Positions 15,988-24,219 of a DNA stretch of 38,476 nucleotides are shown in pieces. The position numbers and the translations under genes were made by a program. The DNA is from Myxococcota bacterium (GTDB lineage: Bacteria > Myxococcota_A > UBA9160 > UBA4427): assembly GCA_028278345.1 (NCBI GenBank), contig JANQEL010000272.1:1-38476 (forward strand), given 5' to 3'. Every line of letters starts with the position of its first letter. The stretch's first letter is position 1. Below the pieces are notes generated by a model. It searched no databases and was not told the DNA's origin. It saw only the letters and a program-made list of their open reading frames with translations.

Positions 15988-16749
15988 TCAGTCGGCGATG
16001 CGCTTCATCACGGGTTGCCGCTTGTGCGGCACGTCCGGCCGTTCGCAATCCGCCGACGCATAGTGGGCGGCGATCGCGCGACGAAAGCCGGCACTCTTGT
16101 TCCGCCCACTGCCGTGCACGAGCAGGGGATGGAAGAGTAGGGTGTCTCCGGGAGCCATCTCGACGTGAACCCGCCCTTCGGCGTCGACGTCTTCGATGCC
16201 GAAGAACCCGAAGTTCACGTGCTCCCAATCGACGTCACCGTGGGGAAGCAGGCCGCCGCGATGACTTCCCGGGATGACGGCCAGGCAACCGTTCTCCCGC
16301 GTACACGGAGAGATCGCGGTCCAACTCGCGATGATCTTGTCGGCGGGACGCAGGGCGAAGTAGCGCAGGTCCTGGTGGAGGGGGTGGCGCCCGTCGACTC
16401 CCGGCGGCTTGTTGAAGACGTTCGTCGAGATCGTCATCAGCGATTGGCCGATCAGGCTTCGCACCGCCTCGAGTATCCGCGGATCTTCGGCGTATTCCAT
16501 CAAGACGGGGTCGTCTTCGAAACTCAGGATCTTGTTGATGGCGTGGAGAGGCGAATCGGGAGTCACCGCACCCTTGACCACCATCACGTCCTCCATGACG
16601 GTCATCTTCGAGGGACGCGCGACGCGTTCGTGTACGAGATCTTCGAAACGCGCTTCGAAGCGATCGAGGGCGGCCTCGTCGATCAGCTCCGGTAGCAGGA
16701 GATATCCCTGCTCCCGATACTGCCCGATCTGGTCGGCGTCGAGTTTCAT
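15988..16749 (-). CDS. Phytanoyl-CoA dioxygenase (PhyH) family protein
   Basis: An Fe(II)/2-oxoglutarate-dependent oxygenase of 253 residues, a typical length. The iron ligands are H125 and D127 in HPLHQD and H212 in LLVHGSGRN. R223 or R224, in the FRRAI motif, should bind 2-oxoglutarate. The PGSHRGG motif at 160-166 is also characteristic. These enzymes hydroxylate acyl-CoAs, ectoine, halogenated or small lipophilic compounds; the substrate is not clear. The ATG overlaps the stop of the upstream molybdopterin oxidoreductase by four bases (ATGA), so it is the last gene of a five-gene cluster. The reading frame remains open far upstream, but homology begins at MKLDADQIGQYREQGY. Confidence 0.92.
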   Translation of the reverse strand: MKLDADQIGQYREQGYLLLPELIDEAALDRFEARFEDLVHERVARPSKMTVMEDVMVVKGAVTPDSPLHAINKILSFEDDPVLMEYAEDPRILEAVRSLIGQSLMTISTNVFNKPPGVDGRHPLHQDLRYFALRPADKIIASWTAISPCTRENGCLAVIPGSHRGGLLPHGDVDWEHVNFGFFGIEDVDAEGRVHVEMAPGDTLLFHPLLVHGSGRNKSAGFRRAIAAHYASADCERPDVPHKRQPVMKRIAD

Positions 16750-19004
16750 GGCGATGCGGGGTTGGTTGCGATGCCCGACCAACTCTCTCTGGCGCGCGGC
16801 CCCTCGGCGGGAAAGACCTCGACGGGGATGCCCGTGAGGTGGGCCATCCCCGAGATCTTCTCGATCGCGCCCGGTCCGTCGGCCGCGAGCAGGTTCACGT
16901 TTACGCCGGCGGTGCGACTCGCGACCGAAAGGCCTGTCGCGTGCTGGTGTCCCCAACCGTGGGGCATCGCCACGCTGCCCGGCATCAGATCCGAAAGGAT
17001 GCGCACGGGAATCCGCACCGTGGCCGTACCCGACCGCACGTCGGCCAGCTCGCCGTTCTCGAGACCGACCTTCCGCGCGTCGTCGGGATGCATGTAGAGG
17101 TGATTCGTTTCGCGTTCGCCACTCACGAACTCGTCGATGTTGTGAGTCCACGAGTTGTGGGTCTCGTGGGAGCGCTTGGTGATGAGGCGCAAGCGGTTGT
17201 CGCCGCGCTCGCGATCGAAGACGGCCTCGAGCTCGCTCGTGGCTTCCATCAGGACCGCCGGGGCGAGATCGACCTTCTTGTCCGCGGTCACGATGCGCTC
17301 GCCGAGGTACTGCTCGCCCGCGACCTCCGGCCGCGCCACACCGTTGGGCGACCGAAGCAGCTTCTCGTAACCCGGCTGCCGACCGAGCCGCAGCAGCAGG
17401 CTCAGGATCCACTCCTGCGGAATTCCCGGCAGCCCGCCTTCGCCCGTTCGCCTGCGTCGATCGAAGCGCCGCGCGAACTCGAACAGGCTCTGCGCGATGC
17501 GCGAACCGAAGATCGGGCTGCCGCAGGCCTTCGCGAGTTCGACGTAGATGCTCGCCTCGTCGCGCTGTTCTCCGCTCGGCGCGTGCACGGCCTCGGTGGC
17601 CTGCAGATAGGGTCGCGACTGCATTCCCATCAGCAGCGGGAAGGCGAAGAGCAGGTCCGGGCGTTCGAAGGGAGAGGTGCAGGGCAGGGTGTAGTGGGCC
17701 AGCGAGCCCGTTTCGTTGCGGTAGATGTCGAGCGTCACGAGCAGCTCGAGCTCTTCGAAGGCCTCCGCCAGGCGTCCGCTGTTCGCCATCGTGATCAGCG
17801 GGTTGCCCCCCGTCACGAACAGCGCGCGTAGCTGCCGATCGCCCGGGGTCAGGATCTCGTCGGCCATCACGCCTCCCGGGAAGGCGTCGTTCACGGCGCG
17901 GAAGTCGCCGATGCGGCTGCGCTTGTCGTCCATGAACATGCCCGACCGCACGCCGAAGCGGGCGAAGTCGACGATGCCTTCGCCCATCAACGTGCCGCCG
18001 GGGCGGTCGAGGTTGCCCGTGACCGCGTTGATCACTTCCTGCAGCCAGAAGCAGAGCGAACCGTTGCGTCCCATGTTGACGCCGGTCGAGCTGTAGAGCG
18101 CCGCGCCATCCGCCGCGAGATACTGGTCGACCATCTCGCGCAGGGCATCGGCCGGAATCCTGGTGACGGATTCCGTGCGCTCCGGTGGCCATTCGCGGGC
18201 CAGCGCCTCGACGGCTTCGAAGCCCTTCATGTAGGCGGTGACGCGCGCCCGATCGATGCCGCCTCGTTCGATCACCACGTTCAGGAACGAGAGATAGAAG
18301 AACACGTCGGTGTCGGGTTTGATGAAGACGTGCTCTCCCGCAATCTTCGCCGTCTCGGTGCGCCTGGGATCGACGACGATCACCTTCCCGCCGCGCGCCT
18401 GGATCTCGCGGATGCGCTTCATCGGGTTCGGGACCTGGAGGAAGCTCCACTTCGAGACCACCGGGTTCGCGCCCACGATGATCAGGCACTGCGTGCGATC
18501 GACGTCGGGGTAGGGCTGCGAGAAGGGAAAACCGTAGACCTGGTGGGCGACCGCGAATTTGTTCGCGCAATCCTGGGTGGCGGTGGCGTACAGGCTCTTC
18601 GAGCCGAGCCCCTGCATGAACCCCTGGGCGAAGATCGGGTGCAACATGCTGAAGCCGGCCGCCGTGCCCACGTAGAGGCCGATCGAGTCCGGGCCGTGTT
18701 CGTCGCGCAGGGTCGACACCTTGGCGCCGATCTCGCCGAGCGCCTGCGCCCAGGAGATGCGCTGCCAACGATCGCCCACCCGCTTCTCGGGGTACTGCAG
18801 GCGGTCGGGTGAGTCGTAGAGCTTGTGCTGGTTGAGCCCCTTCAGACAGGCGAAGCCTGAAGTCGCGACGTGATCCTTGTTCGGGCGGATCTGGCTGATC
18901 CACTCCTGCTCGCCATCGTGTTCGATCTCGACTTCCAGGCCACAGAGGGATTCGCAGATGCGGCAGAAGGTGTCGCGGGTTTCTCTCTTCGTGGGGTTCG
19001 ACAT
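16746..19004 (-). CDS. Molybdopterin-dependent oxidoreductase (formate dehydrogenase-like)
   Basis: A protein of 752 residues of the Mo/W-bis-MGD family. The [4Fe-4S] ligands are C14, C17, C21 and C53. C146, in TQDCANK, occupies the metal-ligand position, unlike the paralogue at 77-2278. GANPVV and VDPRRTETAKIAG are core motifs, and the C-terminal domain contains the SVAMPHGWGHQ stretch. No Tat signal or membrane segment is visible, so it is probably cytoplasmic. The start follows the kinase gene's stop with a one-base overlap (TGATG), and its own stop overlaps the PhyH start, so translation is coupled on both sides. No quinone- or NAD-linked partner subunit is present. An upstream in-frame ORF extension lies over the kinase gene and is rejected. 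Confidence 0.92.
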   Translation of the reverse strand: MSNPTKRETRDTFCRICESLCGLEVEIEHDGEQEWISQIRPNKDHVATSGFACLKGLNQHKLYDSPDRLQYPEKRVGDRWQRISWAQALGEIGAKVSTLRDEHGPDSIGLYVGTAAGFSMLHPIFAQGFMQGLGSKSLYATATQDCANKFAVAHQVYGFPFSQPYPDVDRTQCLIIVGANPVVSKWSFLQVPNPMKRIREIQARGGKVIVVDPRRTETAKIAGEHVFIKPDTDVFFYLSFLNVVIERGGIDRARVTAYMKGFEAVEALAREWPPERTESVTRIPADALREMVDQYLAADGAALYSSTGVNMGRNGSLCFWLQEVINAVTGNLDRPGGTLMGEGIVDFARFGVRSGMFMDDKRSRIGDFRAVNDAFPGGVMADEILTPGDRQLRALFVTGGNPLITMANSGRLAEAFEELELLVTLDIYRNETGSLAHYTLPCTSPFERPDLLFAFPLLMGMQSRPYLQATEAVHAPSGEQRDEASIYVELAKACGSPIFGSRIAQSLFEFARRFDRRRRTGEGGLPGIPQEWILSLLLRLGRQPGYEKLLRSPNGVARPEVAGEQYLGERIVTADKKVDLAPAVLMEATSELEAVFDRERGDNRLRLITKRSHETHNSWTHNIDEFVSGERETNHLYMHPDDARKVGLENGELADVRSGTATVRIPVRILSDLMPGSVAMPHGWGHQHATGLSVASRTAGVNVNLLAADGPGAIEKISGMAHLTGIPVEVFPAEGPRARESWSGIATNPASP

Positions 19005-20350
19005 CAGACCTGTCCCGCTCGCGTTCGTCCGCCCGAGCGGACGGTGAGGGCTGCGTGGTTCTTGCGTCCGCACCAGGCACAGAATCGCCAACGGGGAGCA
19101 CTCGGCCAACGGCAGCGCTTGCAGCGCGTCATGTTCTCGACCTTCCAGGGACGCGCGACCTTGGTCTTGCACTGCGGGCAATATCGCATGAAGGGGCGGA
19201 TCTGTCCGTCGCAGCCGCGCCGGCGACATTCGCGTTCGGCGTGGGGGTCGCGCGGAGGGCGTTTGCCGTTCGACTCGAAGCGGCCCGTGTAGCACCAGGG
19301 GCATGCATTCCACTCGGGTCGCACGCCTCGCTCACAGTCGGGGCAGACCAGCGGGTAGCGGGAGCCTTCGAGGAAAGAGTTCTCGTAGGTGCCACACCAC
19401 GGACAGTGGGTCATGGCCTCGCCGATCGGGCCGCCGCACTGACAGCAGTCGAAGCGAAGCTCGAGGGCCTTGCCGTACTCGCGACGGAACCAGCGGAATT
19501 CGAGCTCCTGCGCCGAGGCACGGGCGCGCGGCGTCTTCGAGCGGGAGCGCAGGGCGCGGGTGGTGCGTTGGCGCGCGCGTTCCATCGCGCTTTCGAGGGC
19601 ACGCAAGAGCTCTACACCGTTCGGCCAGCGCTTGTCGATCGAAACCGAAAGTGCTTTCAGGATCACGCGCTGCACTTCGACCGGTGCACGCGCTTCGAAG
19701 TTGGCTTGTGCGTCGAGGGGCTTTTCGAAGGGCCAGCGCGGCAGCACCCCGGTGTAGAGCTGATAGCCCACGAGCCCCAGACCGAAGACATCCGATGCAT
19801 AGGTGGGGCGCCCATAGGCCTGCTCGGGCGCCATGTGGCCCACGGTGCCGACCTCGGTGAACAGCGCGGTGCGCGGGGGCGCGAAGCGCGCCGTTCCGAA
19901 GTCCGCGAGCTTCGCGACCCGACCGGGATAGAGCAGGATGTTCGCGGGTTTGACGTCGCGGTGGAGGATCTTGCGGCTGTGCGCGTGCGCGAGCCCGCGC
20001 GCGACATCGTGCAAGATCGAGAGGGCCAGCTCGGGCGAGCGGCGCGGCTCGCGATAACCCTCGAGGCAGCGCTCGGCGACGTCGGTGACCAGGATGAAAT
20101 AGGGTCCAACCCAATCCGCGTTGCGCACCGTCACGATGTTCGGATGATCGAGACGCGCAGCCACCCGGGCTTCGTGTTCGATCGCCGAGCGACCGAACTC
20201 CTCCACCATGGTGGGGGAGATCACCTTGATCGCGACCCGCCGACTCTCCACGGTGTCGCGCCCCGCCCAGACCTCGGCGGAGCCACCTTCACCCAGCCGC
20301 TTCTCGAGGCGGTACTTGCCGAGGCGGGTTCCCCTGCGCAGTCCCTTCAT
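19004..20350 (-). CDS. Serine/threonine protein kinase with zinc-ribbon tail
   Basis: A protein of 448 residues. A complete Hanks-type kinase domain spans about 12-270: glycine loop GEGGSAEVW (20-28), K42 in AIK, catalytic H130-R131-D132 with K134 and N137, D150-F151-G152, and MAPEQ. There is no transmembrane segment, PASTA or FHA domain, so the enzyme is cytosolic. Residues from about 300 to the end hold eight closely spaced cysteine pairs (CCQC, CPWC, CPDC, CPWC, CRRRGC, CPQC, CKRC, CAWC), enough for four zinc sites. The gene overlaps the upstream PP2C gene (ATGA) and the downstream oxidoreductase gene (TGATG). The pair should act as kinase and opposing phosphatase. Their targets are unknown; the co-translated enzymes are obvious candidates. 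Confidence 0.93.
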   Translation of the reverse strand: MKGLRRGTRLGKYRLEKRLGEGGSAEVWAGRDTVESRRVAIKVISPTMVEEFGRSAIEHEARVAARLDHPNIVTVRNADWVGPYFILVTDVAERCLEGYREPRRSPELALSILHDVARGLAHAHSRKILHRDVKPANILLYPGRVAKLADFGTARFAPPRTALFTEVGTVGHMAPEQAYGRPTYASDVFGLGLVGYQLYTGVLPRWPFEKPLDAQANFEARAPVEVQRVILKALSVSIDKRWPNGVELLRALESAMERARQRTTRALRSRSKTPRARASAQELEFRWFRREYGKALELRFDCCQCGGPIGEAMTHCPWCGTYENSFLEGSRYPLVCPDCERGVRPEWNACPWCYTGRFESNGKRPPRDPHAERECRRRGCDGQIRPFMRYCPQCKTKVARPWKVENMTRCKRCRWPSAPRWRFCAWCGRKNHAALTVRSGGRTRAGQV

Positions 20351-21189
20351 CGAGTCGCCCCCGTCCCCGCCCTCGGCTTCGAGCGAGGTCGTCTGCGTAC
20401 GAGGATGAACGTCGCATCGTCGGGCTTTCCCGTCGCGTCTTCGGGCACCGTTCGCGCTTCCACTTCTTCGATCACCCGTTCGGCCGCGCGATCGAGGGGA
20501 CCCTTTCGAATGATGTCGCCCAGCATCTCGGGCGCGATGTTGTCGAGTACGCCATCACTCGCCACGAGTAGCGTGTCCTTGTCCGCGAACTTCACCGGGC
20601 TTCCCACTTCGATGTGCATTTCCGGAGTGCCGAGGTGATTCGAGAGATAGTGGCGATCCTCGTGTTCGAGGGCCTTTGCCTCATCGATCAACCCCGCTGC
20701 GACTCCGTAGCCTACTGGAGAATGGGAGATCGTCTCCCATTTTCGTGCACCGCGCTGCCCGACCAACATGGCCGCCGAGTCGCCCACGTGATAGGTCCGC
20801 AGTCGATCGCCCTGGATTTCGGCGACCACGAGCGTCGTGCCCCCATTCCCCGAAGCGATGATGTCGCGGTTCGCCTCCTCGAATGCATCGAGAATGGCGG
20901 ACCGAAGGTGTTCGGGTTCGAGCTCGCCCACGGTGACATGGCCCCAGAGTGTCTCGACGGCACACGCGGCAGCGGCCTGCCCGCGCGGCAGGCCTCCGAG
21001 ACCGTCCGCCACCGCGACGACGACCCCACCGCGACCCAGGTCGAAGACGCCCGCGGCATCTTCATTGGGAGTGTCGCGACCGGGGCGGGGCTTCGAACTC
21101 ACGTGGATCTCGAAGTTCGCCGTCGAGCAGTCCGCCGATCGCTCCAGGTCGGCGTCGATGAAGACTCCGGCGCGTTCGCGCTCGGCCAT
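20347..21189 (-). CDS. PP2C-family protein serine/threonine phosphatase
   Basis: A metal-dependent phosphatase of 280 residues. The PPM signature residues are visible: NEDA at 42-45, ADGLGG at 61-66 with D62 as metal ligand, GGTTLV, HVGDSAAML, LVASDGVLDN and the final DDATF. The first 25 residues are non-catalytic and the C-terminus ends in a basic tail. It has no membrane segment. Its ATG lies six bases after the amidohydrolase stop, and its stop overlaps the kinase start as ATGA. This is the classic arrangement of a reversible Ser/Thr phosphorylation switch, but such pairs are more often found near cell-wall or secretion genes than inside an enzyme operon. Confidence 0.93.
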   Translation of the reverse strand: MAERERAGVFIDADLERSADCSTANFEIHVSSKPRPGRDTPNEDAAGVFDLGRGGVVVAVADGLGGLPRGQAAAACAVETLWGHVTVGELEPEHLRSAILDAFEEANRDIIASGNGGTTLVVAEIQGDRLRTYHVGDSAAMLVGQRGARKWETISHSPVGYGVAAGLIDEAKALEHEDRHYLSNHLGTPEMHIEVGSPVKFADKDTLLVASDGVLDNIAPEMLGDIIRKGPLDRAAERVIEEVEARTVPEDATGKPDDATFILVRRRPRSKPRAGTGATR

Positions 21190-21195
21190 GCCCGC

Positions 21196-22884
21196 TCAGG
21201 CGCCGCGCAGCACGTGGCCGGGGAGGGCGCCGGTCGCCTTGCCGTCTTCCAGCGTGATCTCCCCGTTCACCAGTGTCGCGACATAGCCCTCGGCTTCGAC
21301 CACGTAGCGGGAGGTGTCCGCCGGGAAGTCCGTGGCCAGATACGCCTCGCCGCTGCGCAGGCGGGCGGGATCGAAGACCACGACGTCCGCGAAGCAGCCG
21401 ACGCGCAGGAAACCCCGATCGCGCAGACCGTGCACCGTGGCCGGCATGCCCGCGAGGCGCCAGATCGCCTGCTCGAGGGAGATCGTCTCGGGCACCCATT
21501 CCGAGAGCAGTCGGGTCGAGTAGTCGGCGCCGGTGAAGGAAGCGAGATGGGCGCCGCCGTCGCTCGAACCGGCCATGGTGATCGGGCTTTGGATCCCAGT
21601 CTTCACCACGTGCCGGATGAATTCCTGGGCGATCTCCGCCATACGCGTGCGGAAGTTCGTCTCGAGGTTCTCCGACAGCGCGAGATCGAGCAGGACATCG
21701 AGCTTCTCCTTGCCCTGCTCCTCGGCGAGTTCGCCGATCGTGCGACCGACGAGCGATTCGTGCTCGGCTTTACAGACCTCTTCGATCTCGAGGTCGCCGA
21801 GATCGAAGTCGACCGCGCGTCCGTCGTCGGCGTCCCAATCCGCCTGCATCCTGGCGCGCCAGTCGGGATCGGCGAGGCGGCGACTCCGCTCGGGTTCGGG
21901 CTGGGTCAGGATCTCGCGCCACACCGGCATTTCGTCGAAGGCGAAGGTGTCGGAGAACTTGAGGTGCAGCTCGAGCTTGTTCGTCGTGAACTGGGGATGC
22001 AGGCGGTAGCCCTGTTCGGCGGCCTGCGAGCAGAAGTCGAGGGTGTTCTGCCAACCCATCGGGCTCTCGGGTGTCGGGGTGAGGATGTTCAGCTCGACGG
22101 GTTTGCCCGACACCTTGGCCAGGGAGAGTAGAAGCTCGCGATCGGCCTCGTCGTAGCCGGCATTGAAGCTGCGGGGAATGATCTCGACCGCGCCGTGATC
22201 GAAGTCGGCGAGCACGCTCGCCAGCGCCAGGATCTCTTCCGGGGCGGCGTGGTTCGACGGCACTTCGCGTCCGTCCTCGCCGACGTGGATGTCGATCTGT
22301 GATGTCGAGAAGCCGAGTGCCCCTTGTTCCATCGCCTGTCGCACCAGGCGCTGCATCTGCTCGATTTCGGCTTCGCTGGCGGTTCGCTCGGAAGCGTCGT
22401 CGCCCATCACGAAGCGACGCACCGCGCAGTGGCCTACGTAGCCGCCGGCGTTCACGCCGAGGCGTCCCTCGAGGCGTCCCCAGAAGTCGTCGAAGCTGCC
22501 GCCCTCGAATTCGAAGCCGGTGGCCAGCGCTTCCTTCGACATGCCCTCCACGCGCGAGAGCATGGCGGCGAGCCACGGCACGTCTTCGGGCTTCGCCGGC
22601 GCCACGGTGAAACCGCAATTGCCCGTGAGCACCGTGGTCACGCCATGCCAACACGAAGGCGAAGCCAGTGGATCCCAATCCAGCTGCACGTCGTAGTGGG
22701 TGTGCACGTCGATGAAGCCCGGGGCCACGATGCAGCCTTCGGCGTCGATCTCGCGCGTGCCCCCCTCCTTCACGCGGCCGATCTTCGCGATGCGATCCCC
22801 GCGAATCGCCACGTCGGCGAGGTAGCTCGGGAGTCCGGTGCCATCGGCGACCCGACCGCCGCGGATCACGATGTCGTACGTCAT
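21196..22884 (-). CDS. Amidohydrolase family protein, D-aminoacylase-like
   Basis: A protein of 562 residues, paralogous to the product at 11700-13436. The metal motif H61-T-H63 is in DVHTHYD, C90 in TGNCGF is the probable bridging cysteine, and SSDGGAH near the C-terminus supplies the catalytic aspartate. The middle histidines of true D-aminoacylases are again not apparent; that region reads PVELNILTP. The family hydrolyses N-acyl-D-amino acids and various cyclic amides, so the substrate remains open. The start at 22884 is an ATG with GAGG upstream; an open frame further upstream carries no homology. This is the first gene of the five-gene minus-strand cluster, and its promoter should lie in the gap 22885-23082. 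Confidence 0.9.
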   Translation of the reverse strand: MTYDIVIRGGRVADGTGLPSYLADVAIRGDRIAKIGRVKEGGTREIDAEGCIVAPGFIDVHTHYDVQLDWDPLASPSCWHGVTTVLTGNCGFTVAPAKPEDVPWLAAMLSRVEGMSKEALATGFEFEGGSFDDFWGRLEGRLGVNAGGYVGHCAVRRFVMGDDASERTASEAEIEQMQRLVRQAMEQGALGFSTSQIDIHVGEDGREVPSNHAAPEEILALASVLADFDHGAVEIIPRSFNAGYDEADRELLLSLAKVSGKPVELNILTPTPESPMGWQNTLDFCSQAAEQGYRLHPQFTTNKLELHLKFSDTFAFDEMPVWREILTQPEPERSRRLADPDWRARMQADWDADDGRAVDFDLGDLEIEEVCKAEHESLVGRTIGELAEEQGKEKLDVLLDLALSENLETNFRTRMAEIAQEFIRHVVKTGIQSPITMAGSSDGGAHLASFTGADYSTRLLSEWVPETISLEQAIWRLAGMPATVHGLRDRGFLRVGCFADVVVFDPARLRSGEAYLATDFPADTSRYVVEAEGYVATLVNGEITLEDGKATGALPGHVLRGA

Positions 22885-22902
22885 GGGAGGACCTCGATCA
22901 GT

Positions 22903-22918
22903 CGCGCGCCGGCGCGCG
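22903..22918. promoter_or_regulatory. Perfect 16-bp GC palindrome in divergent gap
   Basis: CGCGCGCCGGCGCGCG is a perfect inverted repeat starting 19 bases upstream of the amidohydrolase ATG, inside the 198-bp divergent region shared with the MaoC pair. It could be an operator or a hairpin in the 5' leader of the five-gene transcript. Its low-complexity CG composition makes chance occurrence plausible. A second, weaker inverted repeat (GCTCGCCG at 22951, CGGCGAGC at 22978) lies nearby. No clear -35/-10 set is visible. Confidence 0.35.
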
Positions 22919-23082
22919 GGTGCCCGCGAATCTTCGCAGACACCCCGATGGCTCGCCGCTCGGGTTCGGGTATTCCGCGGCGAGCGAAACGCGAGCGCGA
23001 TCCTCGTCGTCGCACCTCGGCCGCTCGCGGTAGGCTTCGCGCCCGCGGCCCATGGCCGCACGACATCGAGGACCGAAGAGCC

Positions 23083-23673
23083 ATGAGTGCATCCGAAAGC
23101 GATCCCGTACGCGCCTCCCTCGAGCGCTTCGTGGGCAAGCCCTTCGGACCGCCGGACGACCCCGGTGATCCGGTGCTCGCCCCGGAGGCCGTGAACGGAC
23201 CGATGATCCGCCACTGGATCGATGCCTTCGACGATCGCAACCCGCTGTACGAAGACGAAGCCGTCGCCGCGGCCGGGCGCTTCGGCGGAACCGTTGCGCC
23301 CCCCGCCATGCTGCAGACCTGGATCATGCCGCGACCCCAGATCGAGGGGATCGAGGAGCGCGGTGGAGCACCGACGGAGACCGAATTCGAAACGCCCATC
23401 TCGGCCCTCGATGCTGCGGGCTACGTGGGGGCGCTTGCGACGAACTCCGAACTCGAGTTCCACCGCTACCTGAAGCCGGGCGATCACCTGCGCTCGCTCA
23501 ACGTGATCGAATCGATCTCCGAGCAGAAGACGACGGGGCTCGGCAAGGGCTACTTCGTCACCTGGGTGACGACGTATACGGATCAGAACGACGAGGTGGT
23601 CGGGCGGCAGCTCTTCCGCGTGCTGAAGTTCGACCCCTCGACCATTCCGGGTCCGGGAGGAGATGCGAAGTGA
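23083..23673 (+). CDS. MaoC-like hydratase, N-terminal (large) subunit type
   Basis: A hot-dog-fold protein of 196 residues, like the FAS1/MaoC-N dehydratase domains. The region NGPMIRHWIDAFDDRNPLY matches the hydratase motif, but a tyrosine stands where the catalytic histidine of R-specific enoyl-CoA hydratases would be (NPLY in place of NPIH). This is seen in the non-catalytic partner of heteromeric hydratases such as ChsH2 of mycobacterial sterol side-chain degradation. No OB-fold/DUF35 domain is attached. The stop overlaps the GTG start of the next MaoC gene (GTGA), which carries the catalytic residues. I infer that the two form one enzyme hydrating an unsaturated acyl-CoA. Confidence 0.85.
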   Translation: MSASESDPVRASLERFVGKPFGPPDDPGDPVLAPEAVNGPMIRHWIDAFDDRNPLYEDEAVAAAGRFGGTVAPPAMLQTWIMPRPQIEGIEERGGAPTETEFETPISALDAAGYVGALATNSELEFHRYLKPGDHLRSLNVIESISEQKTTGLGKGYFVTWVTTYTDQNDEVVGRQLFRVLKFDPSTIPGPGGDAK

Positions 23674-24101
23674 GTGCCGCGCAGACTTCACCGCGAGGGA
23701 GTGAGATCGAAGTCGGTACGGCGCTGCCGGATTTCGAACTCGATCTGACGCCGACGATGGTCGTCGCGGGGGCGATCGCCTCGCGCGACTTCATGCCCGT
23801 CCACCACAGTCGCGACTACGCCGTCGCCCAGGGCGCGCCCGACATCTTCCTGAACATCCTCAGCACCAACGGCTACGTCGCCCGCTACATCACCGACTGG
23901 GCGGGCCCGGAGGCCATGCTCAAGAAGATCGCGATTCGCCTCGGTGGCCCGGCGATACCGGGAAAGCCCCTCCGCTTCACAGGGGAGGTGACCGATCGCC
24001 GAGAGGAAGAGGGCGAGTTCGTCTTCGACATCGCGGTGCGCGCCGCGAACGACCTCGGCGACCACGCCACGGGCACCGTCACGATGAGCCTGCCGGGCTA
24101 G
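23670..24101 (+). CDS. MaoC-like hydratase, catalytic (small) subunit type
   Basis: A single hot-dog domain of 143 residues. D40 and H45 in RDFMPVHH give the Asp/His dyad of MaoC-type enoyl-CoA hydratases, and YAVAQGAPDIFLN is the following family motif. It starts with GTG overlapping the stop of the preceding MaoC gene, with GGGAGGAG upstream, so the two proteins are made together. The complementary active-site pattern suggests a ChsH1/ChsH2-like heteromer. The likely reaction is trans-2-enoyl-CoA hydration for a bulky acyl chain. The gene precedes a TetR regulator but has its own transcription start, probably in the 22885-23082 gap. Confidence 0.88.
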   Translation: MSAAQTSPRGSEIEVGTALPDFELDLTPTMVVAGAIASRDFMPVHHSRDYAVAQGAPDIFLNILSTNGYVARYITDWAGPEAMLKKIAIRLGGPAIPGKPLRFTGEVTDRREEEGEFVFDIAVRAANDLGDHATGTVTMSLPG

Positions 24102-24177
24102 CTCGTCGCCCCGAATACGGGGGCGGGGTCCCCCGGTTGGCCGACGCCCCTGACGATACGGGCTCGCCGTTTGGCGG

Positions 24178-24201
24178 AACGAGTGTTATATAACATTCGT
24201 T
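24178..24201. promoter_or_regulatory. 24-bp near-perfect palindrome, TetR operator candidate
   Basis: The left half AACGAGTGTTAT and the right half ATAACATTCGTT are complementary at 11 of 12 positions; the central 12 bases TGTTATATAACA are perfect. The site is strikingly AT-rich for this genome and lies 18 bases before the GTG of the TetR gene. TATATAAC and TATCGAT within and next to it could serve as a -10 box. Autorepression of the TetR-YvaD-MFS operon is the simplest reading. Confidence 0.8.
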
Positions 24202-24219
24202 ATCGATCAAGGGAAGCCC

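Noticed and set aside
18961..19313. Longer N-terminus of the molybdopterin oxidoreductase (855-codon frame)
   Set aside because: The extension lies on the kinase gene in another frame, and the Fe-S domain begins right after the ATG at 19004.
20614..22131. Open frame of 505 codons antisense to the PP2C and amidohydrolase genes
   Set aside because: The sense-strand proteins carry complete motifs; the antisense product resembles nothing and spans two genes.
22885..23691. N-terminal extension of the amidohydrolase (831-codon frame)
   Set aside because: It runs antisense to the MaoC gene and lacks any homology; MTYDIVIRGG is the normal family start.
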